From: an uncultured Lachnospiraceae bacterium
GTDB taxonomy: Bacteria > Bacillota > Clostridia > Lachnospirales > Lachnospiraceae
DNA: 64,000 bases
Direction of reading: 5' to 3'
Assembly (NCBI GenBank): GCA_947566645.1
Contig: CANOKL010000001.1
Location: 186,001-250,000 of the forward strand
Shown: piece after piece, positions 43,612 through 51,658 of the stretch
Layout of the letters: every line of letters begins with the position of its first letter
Numbering within the stretch: the stretch's first letter is position 1
Notes under the pieces: generated by a model
The model's database searches: none
Seen by the model: the letters and a program-made list of their open reading frames with translations, nothing else
Told to the model about the DNA's origin: nothing
Program-made: the position numbers and the translations under genes

Positions 43612-43652
43612 TTATGCCAAATGGTTGAAATTATTTTCTCCATTTGGCATAA
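43612..43652. terminator. Inverted repeat between metal ATPase and regulator
   Basis: TTATGCCAAATGG and CCATTTGGCATAA (13-bp arms, 15-nt loop), without a T run. It may attenuate read-through from the ATPase gene into the regulator or serve as a regulator site. Confidence 0.5.
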
Positions 43653-43683
43653 TTAATAGATAGGCAGTGAAAGGAAGGAATAT

Positions 43684-44043
43684 ATGAAGAAAAGCGAAGC
43701 GGAGTGCTGTGATGTTGTATATGTTCATGATGATATCGTAGAAAAGGTAAAAAAAAGAATGCCGGAAGAGAACCTTTTAAGAGAGCTTGCAGATTTTTAT
43801 AAGGTTTTTGGGGATACTACAAGAATAAGGATTCTCTGCGTACTCCTGGAATCTGAGATGTGTGTCTGTGATCTTGCAGAGGTGACCGGGGCGAGCCAGT
43901 CTGCGATCTCGCACCAGCTCAGGGTGTTAAAGCAGATGAAGCTGGTGAAGAACCGCAGAGAAGGGAAGACCGTGTTCTATTCCCTCGCAGACGGACATAT
44001 CCAGTCAATTATCAGCCAGGGCATGGAGCATATCACAGAGTAG
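43684..44043 (+). CDS. ArsR/SmtB-family metal sensor (CadC-like)
   Basis: 119-residue winged-helix repressor. Both known metal sites of the family are visible. The alpha3N site is N-terminal C8-C9 with C60 and C62 (ESEMCVCDLAE, the Cd/Pb motif). The alpha5 site is D103, H105, H116, E119 (zinc type). The recognition helix is TGASQSAISHQLRVLKQM. It should release DNA on binding Cd, Pb or Zn and derepress the flanking P-type ATPases. It lies between two of them. Confidence 0.93.
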   Translation: MKKSEAECCDVVYVHDDIVEKVKKRMPEENLLRELADFYKVFGDTTRIRILCVLLESEMCVCDLAEVTGASQSAISHQLRVLKQMKLVKNRREGKTVFYSLADGHIQSIISQGMEHITE

Positions 44044-44077
44044 CAGATTCGCAGGATTTCATTAAGGAAAATAGACG

Positions 44078-45943
44078 ATGGCAAAGCAATTGATACGGCG
44101 ATGTATTATTTATGGTGCAGGAGTGTTTCTGTATTGCTGTCTTATCGAAGCGGCAATACATTTTACGATTCCGGAGAAGGATAAGTTTCTGATGTTCCTG
44201 GTGGTCTATCTTCTGACTGGCTTCGGGGCATTTGAAGCTCTGAGTGAAGGACTGGCACAGAAAAAGCTTCAGGTGGATTATCTGATGATTATTCTGGCAA
44301 CGATAGGAGCCTTTGGAGTAGGCAGGTATATGGAAGGTGTTCTGGTCATGATCCTCTTTGAGATGGGTATGATCTTTGAAGCGGTGTCCATGGTCAGGGC
44401 AAAACAGTCCATTGCAGAGATGATTGATATCCGGCCCGCCTATGCGGTGCGCAGGGTTCAGGGCGAGGAGGAGAGAGTGGATCCTTCCCAGCTTCAGTTT
44501 AACCAGATGATCATCATCAGGCCGGGAGAGAGAATCCCGGCAGATGCTGTGGTTGTATCTGGAAAAAGCATGGTGGATACAAGTACGGTTACCGGAGAGA
44601 CAGCACCTCAGGTGATTGAGGAGGGAGACATTATATACGGCGGATGCGTGAACCTGGAGGGCGTGCTGGAAGCGCGTGTGATGTCTGGATACAGGAAGTC
44701 TGCAGCGTCAAAGATTATGGACATGGTGGAGCAGGCACAGAATAACAAGGCAGGGAGCGAGGACTTTATTGCCAGATTTTCAAAGATCTATACGCCGGTT
44801 ATGCTGGTCTGTGCGCTGATCGTCATGTTTGTTCCGCCTGCAACATTTTCATATGGAAATTGGGACATGTGGATTTACCGGGGTCTGATTTTTCTGATTG
44901 TGGCATGTCCATGTGGGCTTGTGATGTCTGTTCCGGTTGCATTCCTGGGAGGAATTGCATCTGCGGCAAAACAGGGAATTCTGGTTAAAGGAGGGAATTA
45001 CCTGGAGGCTCTGGCCAGGGCGGATACTTTTGTATTTGACAAGACGGGAACCCTGACAGAAGGTATGTTTAAGATAGAAGAGATTAAGGCAATGGGTATG
45101 ACGGAGGAAGAGCTGCTCTGTATGGCTGCACATATTGAGAGTCATTCGGAGCATCCGGTTGCAAAGTCGTTGGTGAGTGCATATGAGGGAAGGATTGTCA
45201 GCGCAAAGGTACAGAATGTGGAAGAGATTCCGGGTTTCGGGATCAGTGCGGACTATGAAGGAAAAAGAGTATATATTGGAAATTTTAAGATGATGGAGGA
45301 GAAGGAAGTACTCGCAGATGAGGAAATGACTGACTCTGGGACAGTGGTGTATGTGGGGATTGACCAGTGGTATGCAGGCTGCTTTATCCTGTCGGATGAG
45401 ATCAGGGAGGATGCTTATGACACACTTTCCTATCTGAGGAGCAAGTGCCGGGCCCTGCTGATTATGCTGACCGGAGATACAGAGGACTCCGGGATGGATG
45501 TTGCGGAGGAGCTGGAGATGGATTATGCATATACAAGTCTGACACCGGCCCAGAAGCTGGAGCAGCTGGAGGACTTCCTGTTTCTTCAGGATGATACCGG
45601 GAGGCTTGTCTGCGTGGGAGACAGTCTTAATGATACGCCGGTGCTGGAGCGGGCAGATGTGGGTATCACCTTAGGAACAGCTGATTCTGTGGCAGCAGCA
45701 GAAACGGCGGGAATTATTCTGATGGAGAATGAGCTGTCGAAGATTATAGATGCGGTCCGCATTGCCAGGGGGACACTCCGGGCTGTGAGCCAGAATATCG
45801 TATTTGCCTTATTTGTAAAGCTGCTCGTGCTGATCTGCGCCCTGGTGGGGTATTTCGGAATGTGGGAGGCAATCCTTGTGGAGGTTATCGCCATGTTTGT
45901 GGCAGTACTGAATGCAGTGTGGGTAGTAAAGTATACGGCATAG
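44078..45943 (+). CDS. Second heavy-metal P1B ATPase, divergent and without HMA domain
   Basis: 621 residues. It has the P-type core (TVTGET, DKTGTLTEG, SEHPVAKSL) but the transport motif is ACPCGLV, the hinge is GDSLNDTPVL instead of GDGxNDAP, and there is no N-terminal HMA or His-rich tail. The membrane pattern is that of P1B pumps. It may carry a different metal from the ATPase at 41105 or act as an accessory or regulatory pump. ATG follows AAGGAAAA; it starts 34 bp after the CadC-like gene. Confidence 0.87.
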   Translation: MAKQLIRRCIIYGAGVFLYCCLIEAAIHFTIPEKDKFLMFLVVYLLTGFGAFEALSEGLAQKKLQVDYLMIILATIGAFGVGRYMEGVLVMILFEMGMIFEAVSMVRAKQSIAEMIDIRPAYAVRRVQGEEERVDPSQLQFNQMIIIRPGERIPADAVVVSGKSMVDTSTVTGETAPQVIEEGDIIYGGCVNLEGVLEARVMSGYRKSAASKIMDMVEQAQNNKAGSEDFIARFSKIYTPVMLVCALIVMFVPPATFSYGNWDMWIYRGLIFLIVACPCGLVMSVPVAFLGGIASAAKQGILVKGGNYLEALARADTFVFDKTGTLTEGMFKIEEIKAMGMTEEELLCMAAHIESHSEHPVAKSLVSAYEGRIVSAKVQNVEEIPGFGISADYEGKRVYIGNFKMMEEKEVLADEEMTDSGTVVYVGIDQWYAGCFILSDEIREDAYDTLSYLRSKCRALLIMLTGDTEDSGMDVAEELEMDYAYTSLTPAQKLEQLEDFLFLQDDTGRLVCVGDSLNDTPVLERADVGITLGTADSVAAAETAGIILMENELSKIIDAVRIARGTLRAVSQNIVFALFVKLLVLICALVGYFGMWEAILVEVIAMFVAVLNAVWVVKYTA

Positions 45944-45951
45944 GAGGAGCT

Positions 45952-46476
45952 ATGAAGCGTATTGTGGGAATGATAACCCTGCTGCTTACCGGCATATTGC
46001 TTGCCGGGTGCGGGAAGGGTGAGTATAAAGACGGGATAGAGAGCCTTCATAATGGAAAATATGAGGAGGCTGTCACCCATCTGAATAAAGCAGTTGAAGA
46101 GGAATACAATATTGGAGATGCCCTGAGGGGAATCGGGATTGCGAAGTGGGAGCTTCAGGATTATAAAGGCGCCGTGGAGGCCTTCAGGCAGGCATTGGAT
46201 AATGGGGCGAAGGAGACTAGCGCACTGTATAATCTTATGGGTGCATGTATGCTTAAGCTTGAGGATCCGGAATCGGCTGTCTCATATTACGAGAAGGGAA
46301 TCGCAACGGGAGACGGGGCCGGTGAAGTGATGAAAGAGATGAAGTTCAATATCATCGCCGCATATGAGAAGCTTGAGGACTGGGAACAGGCGAAAGCAAA
46401 GCTTGCCGAATATACGGAGGAATACCCTGATGATGAGCAGGCGGCGAAGGAAGCAGAGTTTTTAGAGACAAGATAA
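45952..46476 (+). CDS. TPR-repeat lipoprotein
   Basis: 174 residues. The signal peptide ends in the lipobox LLAGCG, then three to four TPR motifs (HNGKYEEAVTHLNKAVEEEY, ELQDYKGAVEAFRQALDNG, LEDPESAVSYYEKGI). Anchored on the outer face of the membrane, probably a scaffold for protein interaction. It begins 8 bp after the P-type ATPase stop with AGGAGGAG, so it may be co-transcribed with the metal genes. No specific partner is evident. Confidence 0.87.
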   Translation: MKRIVGMITLLLTGILLAGCGKGEYKDGIESLHNGKYEEAVTHLNKAVEEEYNIGDALRGIGIAKWELQDYKGAVEAFRQALDNGAKETSALYNLMGACMLKLEDPESAVSYYEKGIATGDGAGEVMKEMKFNIIAAYEKLEDWEQAKAKLAEYTEEYPDDEQAAKEAEFLETR

Positions 46477-46489
46477 AGACAGGAGAGAT

Positions 46490-47779
46490 ATGATAGAATT
46501 AAAACAGAAAACAGAGAGAGTTCTTCTGGTGGGGGTGAATACCTCCGGGCAGGAGGAGACGGAAAATTCTCTCCAGGAGCTGGCGGAGCTTGCCCAGACA
46601 GCAGGAGCCCGGACAGTGGGAGTGGTCATACAGTCACGCGAACAGGTGCATCCGGGGACTTATGTGGGGAAGGGAAAGCTGGTCGAAATCAAGGATCTTC
46701 TGTGGGAGCGTGAGGCCACGGGAATTATCTGTGATGATGAACTTTCCCCGGCACAGATGAAGAATCTCCAGGATGAGCTGGATGTGAAGGTGATGGACAG
46801 AACACTTCTGATACTTGATATCTTTGCATCGCGTGCATCTACCAGTGAGGGAAAGCTTCAGGTGGAGCTGGCGCAGCTTAAGTACCGTCAGACGAGACTA
46901 CGGGGCTTTGGAACTGCCATGTCAAGACTTGGAGGCGGTATCGGAACGAGAGGACCGGGAGAGAAAAAGCTGGAGACAGACCGGAGACTGATACAGAGAA
47001 GGATCTCTGTGCTGAACCGGGAATTAAAGGATGTAAAACGCCACCGGGAGATTACGAGAGGACAGAGAAGCCGCAGCCATATACCCGTGGGAGCCATTGT
47101 GGGCTATACGAATGCAGGAAAGTCTACGCTTCTTAATACCCTTACGGATGCAGGGATACTGGCAGAGGACCAGTTATTTGCCACACTGGATCCAACGACA
47201 AGGAATCTGAAGCTTCCGGGGGGACAGGAGCTGCTTCTGACGGATACGGTAGGGTTTATCAGGAAGCTGCCCCATCATCTGATTGATGCTTTCCGCAGTA
47301 CTCTGGAGGAGGCAAAGTATGCGGATTTTATCCTGCATGTGGTGGATGTGTCAAATCCTCAGATGGACAGTCAGATGTATATTGTATATGAGACACTGGA
47401 GAACCTGGGAGTAAAAGATAAGCCTGTCGTTACGGTTTTCAATAAGCAGGACAAGGTAAGAGAGATGCCGGTTATACGGGATTTCCGTGCAGATTACACC
47501 GTAAAGCTGTCTGCAAAGACCGGGGAGGGCACAGAGGAACTTTTAGAGATTATGGAGGCAGTGCTCAGGGAGCAGAAGGTGGCAGTGGAAGCGCTGTATC
47601 CCTATGACGAGATCGGAAAGCTCCAGCTGATTCGTAAATACGGCGAACTTATGGAAGAGGAGTACCAGGAGGGCGGTGTCTTTATAAGCGCCTATGTACC
47701 GGCGGATCTATATGAAAAGGTAAGGGTATCCCGGCAGCAGGAAAAGCGGACGGATGGAGCAGCGTCTTCTGATCTTTAA
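46490..47779 (+). CDS. hflX: Ribosome-associated GTPase HflX
   Basis: 429-residue GTPase that splits stalled or hibernating ribosomes. The N-terminal HflX domain (VVIQSREQVHPGTYVGKGKL, ICDDELSPAQMKNLQ, SEGKLQVELAQLKYRQTRL) and Gly-rich RLGGGIGTRGPGEKKLETDRR precede the G domain (G1 GYTNAGKST, G3 DTVGFIRKLP, G4 NKQD). ATG 46490 lies 7 bp after GGAGAG and 13 bp after the lipoprotein stop. Its 3' end overlaps the convergent AraC gene by 4 bp. Confidence 0.95.
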   Translation: MIELKQKTERVLLVGVNTSGQEETENSLQELAELAQTAGARTVGVVIQSREQVHPGTYVGKGKLVEIKDLLWEREATGIICDDELSPAQMKNLQDELDVKVMDRTLLILDIFASRASTSEGKLQVELAQLKYRQTRLRGFGTAMSRLGGGIGTRGPGEKKLETDRRLIQRRISVLNRELKDVKRHREITRGQRSRSHIPVGAIVGYTNAGKSTLLNTLTDAGILAEDQLFATLDPTTRNLKLPGGQELLLTDTVGFIRKLPHHLIDAFRSTLEEAKYADFILHVVDVSNPQMDSQMYIVYETLENLGVKDKPVVTVFNKQDKVREMPVIRDFRADYTVKLSAKTGEGTEELLEIMEAVLREQKVAVEALYPYDEIGKLQLIRKYGELMEEEYQEGGVFISAYVPADLYEKVRVSRQQEKRTDGAASSDL

Positions 47780-48615
47780 CCGGGCAGTGATGTACCCGGG
47801 GGTTCTCCGAACAATCCCCGATAAGCGCGCTGAAAGGTAGAATAGTTCCTGTAGCCGCAGGAAAAGCAGGCCTCTTTAAGAGGAATGCCGGATAAAATGA
47901 GTTCTTTTGCAAGCAGGAGCCGCTTCCTGGCGATATAGCCGCCCATGGTATAGCCAGTTTCCTGCTTGAACTGTCTCATCATATAATATTTGCTGATATA
48001 GAAGCGCTCTGCAAGGGTGTCAATATTCAGATCCCTGGACAGATTTTCGTTAATATATTGAAGAATGGGAACCATCCTGGAATTCTGATTGTCAGTATCA
48101 ATGAATTCCAGGCGGTTTTTTAACGCCGCACGGTTCAGATGGATCATAAATTCCAGAAACAATACCTGACGGTACAGCTCCGCAGCATAATTTTCATCCG
48201 AAAAAGACTTTTCAAGCCTGATAATGGAGGCAAAGAGAGCGCTTTTCTCTAAAGAAGGAATCCGCAGAACATTGGAATGCTCCTTTTCGGCTTTTTGAAA
48301 ACAGTAGCTTAAGTCATAGGAATCCGTCTTGTAGGCATTCATAAAGCCAGGCGAGATATAGACAATGATCCGTTCGTAGACGAACGAATTATCCACACTG
48401 AGCCGGTGGATATCATTATGCTTTACAAGCACAATGTCATAAGGGGATAATTCATAGGATTTTCCCTCAATCATATAAGAAACCTGCCCCTTAATAAAGA
48501 TTGTGATCTTATCAAAATCATGATAATGATATTCCACCTCATGGGTTTCCTGGTCTGTCAGGTGAAACAGACGGAATTCACTGTTCAGATAACCTTTTTT
48601 CATTGCTTCATCCAC
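47776..48615 (-). CDS. AraC-family regulator with cupin sensor domain
   Basis: 279 residues. The N-terminal cupin (HYHDFDKITIFIKGQVSYMI) is followed by two AraC helix-turn-helix motifs (INIDTLAERFYISKYYMMRQF-type and LKEACFSCGYRNYSTFQRAYRG). GTG 48615 was chosen because AAGGAGG lies 8 bp upstream on this strand; a longer frame to ATG 48696 has none. The ligand is probably a sugar or small metabolite. No catabolic operon is adjacent, so the target is unknown. Confidence 0.88.
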   Translation of the reverse strand: MDEAMKKGYLNSEFRLFHLTDQETHEVEYHYHDFDKITIFIKGQVSYMIEGKSYELSPYDIVLVKHNDIHRLSVDNSFVYERIIVYISPGFMNAYKTDSYDLSYCFQKAEKEHSNVLRIPSLEKSALFASIIRLEKSFSDENYAAELYRQVLFLEFMIHLNRAALKNRLEFIDTDNQNSRMVPILQYINENLSRDLNIDTLAERFYISKYYMMRQFKQETGYTMGGYIARKRLLLAKELILSGIPLKEACFSCGYRNYSTFQRAYRGLFGEPPGTSLPG

Positions 48616-48760
48616 AAGAAGACCCTCCTTTCCTTTTCCGTGTTCCCGGCACCAGGGAGTCATACTTTTCCATGCAGGCATGAAATGCATGAACAATTGC
48701 CACTTGTATTATTGTATCTTGAAAGAGCAGGATTTGCAATATAATTAGCAGTATTTCACC

Positions 48761-48789
48761 TTGAAATGATGAAAAATGCCTGTTATGAT
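48761..48789 (+). promoter_or_regulatory. Promoter of the dapF-like gene
   Basis: TTGAAA (48761-48766), 17-bp spacer, TATGAT (48784-48789), 45 bp ahead of the ATG. Confidence 0.65.
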
Positions 48790-48833
48790 ATAGAAAACAG
48801 AGAGTGCGGTAAGCATCGGTATGGAGGTAAAAG

Positions 48834-49691
48834 ATGAAGGTAGTATTGGAGCGTTATCATGGACTGGGGAATGACTATGTTGTATTTGACCCGAATAAAA
48901 ATGAACTGGAACTGACAGCAGAGAATGTAAAGATGATCTGTGACCGTAATGCAGGACTTGGAGCGGACGGTGTGCTGGAAGGACCGGTCTTAAAAGAAGA
49001 CGGAATGCATGTCAAGGTGTGGAATCCAGATGGAAGTGAATCCGAGACAAGCGGAAACGGCGTCCGGATCTTTGCGAAATACTTAAAGGACGCCAGTTAT
49101 ATCCAGAAGAAGAATTTTAAGCTGTATACAGGAAACGGCCCGGTAGAGGTGACATTTTTAAATGAGGACGGGAGCCGTCTGAGGGTGTCCATGGGGAAAT
49201 TATCCTTCTGGAGTGACGACATTCCGGTGACAGGAGACAGAAGAGAGGTTATAAACGAGGATATGGTATTCGGAAGAACTCTGTATCCAGTAACTTGTGT
49301 CAATATCGGGAATCCCCACTGTGTAATTCCCATGCGGGAGATTTCGAAGCATCTTGTATGCAAGATCGGAGATTATGCCGAGCTTGCAAGATATTTCCCG
49401 AACCGGGTGAATACCCAGATCATGAAAGTGGTTGATAAGGAACATCTGTCGATTGAGATTTATGAAAGAGGAGCCGGATATACCCTTGCCTCCGGAACAG
49501 GCGCCTGTGCGGCAGCAGGTGTGGCCTATAAGCTTGGCATGACAAACAGCAAGGTGGTTGTCCATATGCCGGGAGGAGATCTCCAGGTAGAGGTAGAAGA
49601 TGACTGGAATGTCTATATGACAGGTGATGTGTTCTACGTGGCGAAGCTGACGCTTAGCAATGAATTCGCAGAGAAGCTCAGGAGTCTGTAA
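48834..49691 (+). CDS. Diaminopimelate-epimerase homologue with both catalytic Cys replaced by Ser
   Basis: 285 residues with the whole DapF fold signature: HGLGNDYVVFD, GADGVL, WNPDGSESE, GNPHCVIP, NTQIM, ERGAGYTLASGTGACAAAG. The two thiols that act as acid and base in DapF should be in (E/M)CGNG and ACGTG; here they read TSGNG (S73) and ASGTG (S220). Alignment to the family is unambiguous, so the usual two-base thiol racemisation cannot operate in the normal way. It could be a serine-based variant, an epimerase of another substrate, or a non-catalytic relative. C225 in GTGAC is not the catalytic position. Confidence 0.83.
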   Translation: MKVVLERYHGLGNDYVVFDPNKNELELTAENVKMICDRNAGLGADGVLEGPVLKEDGMHVKVWNPDGSESETSGNGVRIFAKYLKDASYIQKKNFKLYTGNGPVEVTFLNEDGSRLRVSMGKLSFWSDDIPVTGDRREVINEDMVFGRTLYPVTCVNIGNPHCVIPMREISKHLVCKIGDYAELARYFPNRVNTQIMKVVDKEHLSIEIYERGAGYTLASGTGACAAAGVAYKLGMTNSKVVVHMPGGDLQVEVEDDWNVYMTGDVFYVAKLTLSNEFAEKLRSL

Positions 49692-49697
49692 GATCAA

Positions 49698-49735
49698 TTG
49701 GGGACGGGGTATTTTTAAAAATACCCCGTCCCCAA
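49698..49735. repeat. GGGGAC palindrome, family A copy 5
   Basis: Perfect 38-bp palindrome (TTGGGGACGGGG and mirror), 6 bp after the stop of the DapF homologue and 27 bp before the next ATG. Confidence 0.95.
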
Positions 49736-49762
49736 CTAGATAATTAAGGAAGTGATTGGGAT

Positions 49763-51118
49763 ATGTGGCCGAAACAGGTGGATTTTGGGAGTGAGAATGT
49801 ACAGCGCAATATTCTGGCTGTGGCAGCGCCTATGATGGCAGCACAGCTTCTGAATCTCCTTTATAATATTATTGACCGTATTTACATAGGAAAAATCCCC
49901 GGAGAGGGAACGATTGCTCTGGCAGGGCTTGGACTTTGTTTTCCGGTTATTACAATGGTTACAGCATTTTCTAATCTTTTTGGGGCGGGCGGGGCTCCGC
50001 TGTGCTCCATCGCCAGGGGAAAGAATGATGCGGAAAAAGCACAGAATATTATGAACAATGCTTTCTTTATGCTGGTTTCGACAGGGATGATTCTGACTGC
50101 GGCAGGGATTGCTTTTCACAGGCCGCTTCTGTATCTGTTTGGCGCCAGTGACGCTACTTACACATACGCTTCAGGCTATATGATGATATATCTTCTTGGA
50201 ACGGTATTTGTTATGATTTCCCTTGGAATGAACCCATATATTAACAGCCAGGGGTTTGCCAGGACTGGCATGAAGACTGTGATTTTAGGAGCGGTTACGA
50301 ATATCATACTGGATCCGGTATTCATCTTTGTGTTGAAGATGGGGGTGAAAGGAGCCGCCCTTGCAACCGTAATCTCGCAATTATTTTCAGCCATATGGGT
50401 ATTATACTTTCTGACTGGAAAACAGGCGGAGCTTAAGCTTCGTTTCCGGGGATTCCGGCCAGACATTGCCTGTATCTGCGAAGTAATAAAGTTAGGATTT
50501 TCAACTTTTTGCATGTCATTTACGAACAGTCTGGTACAGATTGTATGCAATACGATGCTAAAAACCTTTGGCGGTGATCTTTATATCAGTGTGATGACGG
50601 TTCTGAATTCAGTGCGTGAGATTGCACATACCCCGGTCTTTGCGATCTCAGACGGCGCATCCCCGGTTATCAGCTACAATTATGGGGCGGAGAAGCCAGA
50701 CCGGATGAGAAAGGCAATCCGCTTCATGACACAGCTTGGGTTTGCATATACATTGCTGATCTGGGGGCTTATTTCGGTATTCCCGGAATTTTTTATCCGG
50801 ATTTTTAACAGTAATACAGAACTTGTTCAGGCAGCTGTGCCTTCCATGCATATTTATTTCTTCGGGTTTTTTATGATGGCATTTCAGTTTGCGGGACAGA
50901 GCGTGTTCAAATCGCTGAATAAGGCAAAGCAGGCAATCTTCTTTTCTATGCTTCGGAAGGTAGTGATCGTAGTACCTCTGACACTTTTGCTGCCGGGATT
51001 AGGCAATCTGGGTGTGGCAGGGGTATTTCTTGCAGAGCCGGTTTCCAACTTTATCGGAGGCCTCGCCTGCTATATCACCATGCGCAGGACGATTCTGGCA
51101 AAGCTTCCGGCAGCGTAA
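49763..51118 (+). CDS. MATE-family exporter 2
   Basis: 451 residues, 12 hydrophobic helices, two MatE domains (VAAPMMAAQLLNLLYNIIDRIYIG, AISDGASPVISYNYGAEKPDRM). It belongs to the same superfamily as the gene at 23158 but to a different subgroup, judged by its N-terminus and loop sequences. Probably a drug or metabolite/cation antiporter. GGAAGTGA precedes the ATG. The NimA-like gene follows after 44 bp. Confidence 0.9.
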   Translation: MWPKQVDFGSENVQRNILAVAAPMMAAQLLNLLYNIIDRIYIGKIPGEGTIALAGLGLCFPVITMVTAFSNLFGAGGAPLCSIARGKNDAEKAQNIMNNAFFMLVSTGMILTAAGIAFHRPLLYLFGASDATYTYASGYMMIYLLGTVFVMISLGMNPYINSQGFARTGMKTVILGAVTNIILDPVFIFVLKMGVKGAALATVISQLFSAIWVLYFLTGKQAELKLRFRGFRPDIACICEVIKLGFSTFCMSFTNSLVQIVCNTMLKTFGGDLYISVMTVLNSVREIAHTPVFAISDGASPVISYNYGAEKPDRMRKAIRFMTQLGFAYTLLIWGLISVFPEFFIRIFNSNTELVQAAVPSMHIYFFGFFMMAFQFAGQSVFKSLNKAKQAIFFSMLRKVVIVVPLTLLLPGLGNLGVAGVFLAEPVSNFIGGLACYITMRRTILAKLPAA

Positions 51119-51162
51119 GACAAAGAATGACAATTCGCGCCAATTTAAGGAGGAGCAGGACA

Positions 51163-51636
51163 ATGAGAAGAAAAGAAAGAGAAGTTACAGATCAGAAGAA
51201 GCTTTTGGAGATTATCGAGGCATGCCATTGCTGCAGAGTTGGTTTTGCCTGTGAAGGCCAGGTGTATATTGTTCCGGTAAATTTCGGATATGTGTGTGAG
51301 GACGGAAATTACACCCTTTATTTCCACGGAGCAGGGGAAGGACGGAAGATGGAGCTTGTCAGGGAGAATCCGGTGGCCGGATTTGAGATGGATACAGGAT
51401 ATGAGCTTAAGACAGCAGCTTCGGCATGTGGGTATTCGGCATATTTTCAGAGTATTACAGGCCAGGGAAGGGTCAGTATTGTAAATGATATGGAGGAAAA
51501 GAGAAAGGGGCTGTGTGCTGTTATGAAGCATGAGACCGGGAAGGCTGACTGGGAATTTCAGGAGAAGATGTTAGACGTAGTCTGCGTCTGGAAACTGGAA
51601 GTAAGCGGGCTTACGGGGAAGGAACATGTGCAATAA
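51163..51636 (+). CDS. NimA-like pyridoxamine-phosphate-oxidase-fold flavoprotein
   Basis: 157 residues, split beta-barrel flavin-binding fold. It starts RRKEREVTDQKKLLEIIEAC, then VYIVPVNFGYV and YTLYFHGAGEGRKMELVREN, the usual marks of the clostridial NimA-type 5-nitroimidazole reductase/flavoprotein group. Function in vivo is uncertain; FMN or F420-like cofactor binding is likely. ATG 51163 has AAGGAGG 9 bp upstream. Confidence 0.87.
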   Translation: MRRKEREVTDQKKLLEIIEACHCCRVGFACEGQVYIVPVNFGYVCEDGNYTLYFHGAGEGRKMELVRENPVAGFEMDTGYELKTAASACGYSAYFQSITGQGRVSIVNDMEEKRKGLCAVMKHETGKADWEFQEKMLDVVCVWKLEVSGLTGKEHVQ

Positions 51637-51658
51637 ACCAGAAAGGGAGAGTTCGAAG

